13,255 nucleotides of DNA from Rubrobacter sp. (lineage in GTDB: Bacteria; Actinomycetota; Rubrobacteria; Rubrobacterales; Rubrobacteraceae), in assembly GCA_016781705.1 (NCBI GenBank), contig JADDPV010000079.1:1065-14319 (forward strand), written 5' to 3'. Positions 13,134 to 13,255 of the stretch are shown in pieces. Within the stretch, counting starts at the first letter, position 1. Each line of letters opens with the position of its first letter. The translations under genes and the position numbers were made by a program. The notes under the pieces are model-generated. The model saw nothing but the letters and a program-made list of their open reading frames with translations, was not told the origin of the DNA and did not search any database.

Positions 13134-13190
13134 GCTTCGATTCTAGCAAAGCGCCGGCAGTACGCGGGGCGAAACGCAGTACGTTGTCAA
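13134..13190 (-). promoter_or_regulatory. Probable promoter of the glutaredoxin-like gene, apparently leaderless
   Basis: Read on the minus strand, TGCTAGAAT (hexamer TAGAAT at 13145-13140) resembles an extended -10 element, and the GTG start codon begins 7 bases after it. Transcription would therefore begin at or next to the start codon, giving a leaderless mRNA, which is common in actinobacteria. No ribosome site is visible. A TTGACA sits at 13190-13185, but it is 39 bases from the -10 and cannot be its partner. The call rests on one hexamer, so confidence is modest. Confidence 0.4.
13157..13183. repeat. Pair of 8-base direct repeats GCAGTACG upstream of the glutaredoxin-like gene
   Basis: GCAGTACG occurs at 13157-13164 and again at 13176-13183, 19 bases apart start to start, about two helical turns. 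The first copy lies just upstream of the proposed -10. Such spacing fits a regulator binding one face of DNA, but no known operator is recognised. Confidence 0.4.
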
Positions 13191-13255
13191 ACCTCGTCAG
13201 AAACCTTTCGGCGTGTGCGTGCGGTAATGACGGCAGGAAGTCGGGCGAGGGGCGA

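Noticed and set aside
13140..13190. TTGACA and TAGAAT as a paired -35/-10 promoter on the minus strand
   Set aside because: The spacing is 39 bases against the usual 16-19, so only the extended -10 is kept as evidence.
13226..13255. ATG at 13226 as the start of a plus-strand gene running off the window
   Set aside because: Only nine codons are visible, with no ribosome site and no recognisable sequence.

Overview
This window looks like part of a high-GC Gram-positive chromosome. Actinomycetota, possibly Rubrobacteria, is my best guess, from the high GC, frequent GTG and TTG starts, and frequent ATA (Ile) and AGG (Arg) codons; this is inference, not proof. From base 1 to 12908 all genes lie on the + strand in one dense run, most neighbours overlapping by 1-4 bases or separated by under 50, which suggests a single operon. 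It encodes the large subunit and maturation machinery of a [NiFe]-hydrogenase. The large subunit resembles the group 1h (Hhy, formerly group 5) enzymes that oxidise atmospheric hydrogen under aerobic conditions.

Layout. (1) Bases 1-1452: five small genes in a row, each for a protein of about 75-105 residues with one N-terminal membrane helix and a long, probably coiled helical tail. They fall into two alternating families and lie directly before the large subunit. They are candidate membrane anchors or stalk proteins. The catalytic small subunit is not in the window and may lie upstream. (2) Bases 1467-3356: hydrogenase large subunit hhyL. (3) Bases 3356-5179: accessory genes: a HupD/HycI-fold protein that appears to have lost two of three metal ligands, a winged-helix-like protein with a Cys-rich tail, and a NifU-Rieske fusion whose Rieske motif has Pro in place of the first His. 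(4) Bases 5176-10736: an intact maturation endopeptidase, then hypF, hypC, a second HypC/HupF-like gene, hypD and hypE. (5) Bases 10749-12908: a cupin, an FmdE-family protein with a zinc ribbon, and a tandem double-SIS (GmhA-like) protein. hypA, hypB and hypX are not present. (6) Bases 12909-13133, minus strand: a glutaredoxin-like protein ending in Cys-x-x-stop, convergent with the operon so that the two stop codons abut. It has a plausible leaderless promoter.

How it works together. HypE and HypF make the cyanide ligands. HypC and HypD assemble Fe(CN)2CO and deliver it to HhyL. The endopeptidase at 5176-5679 trims the HhyL tail after nickel insertion. The NifU-Rieske protein probably supports iron-sulfur supply or electron transfer, and the small membrane proteins probably tether the complex. 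The least explained parts are the tandem membrane-protein array, the degenerate protease paralogue, the atypical Rieske site, and the cupin/FmdE/double-SIS module at the operon's end. No gene-free stretch exceeds 300 bases; the longest is 122 bases at the right edge.
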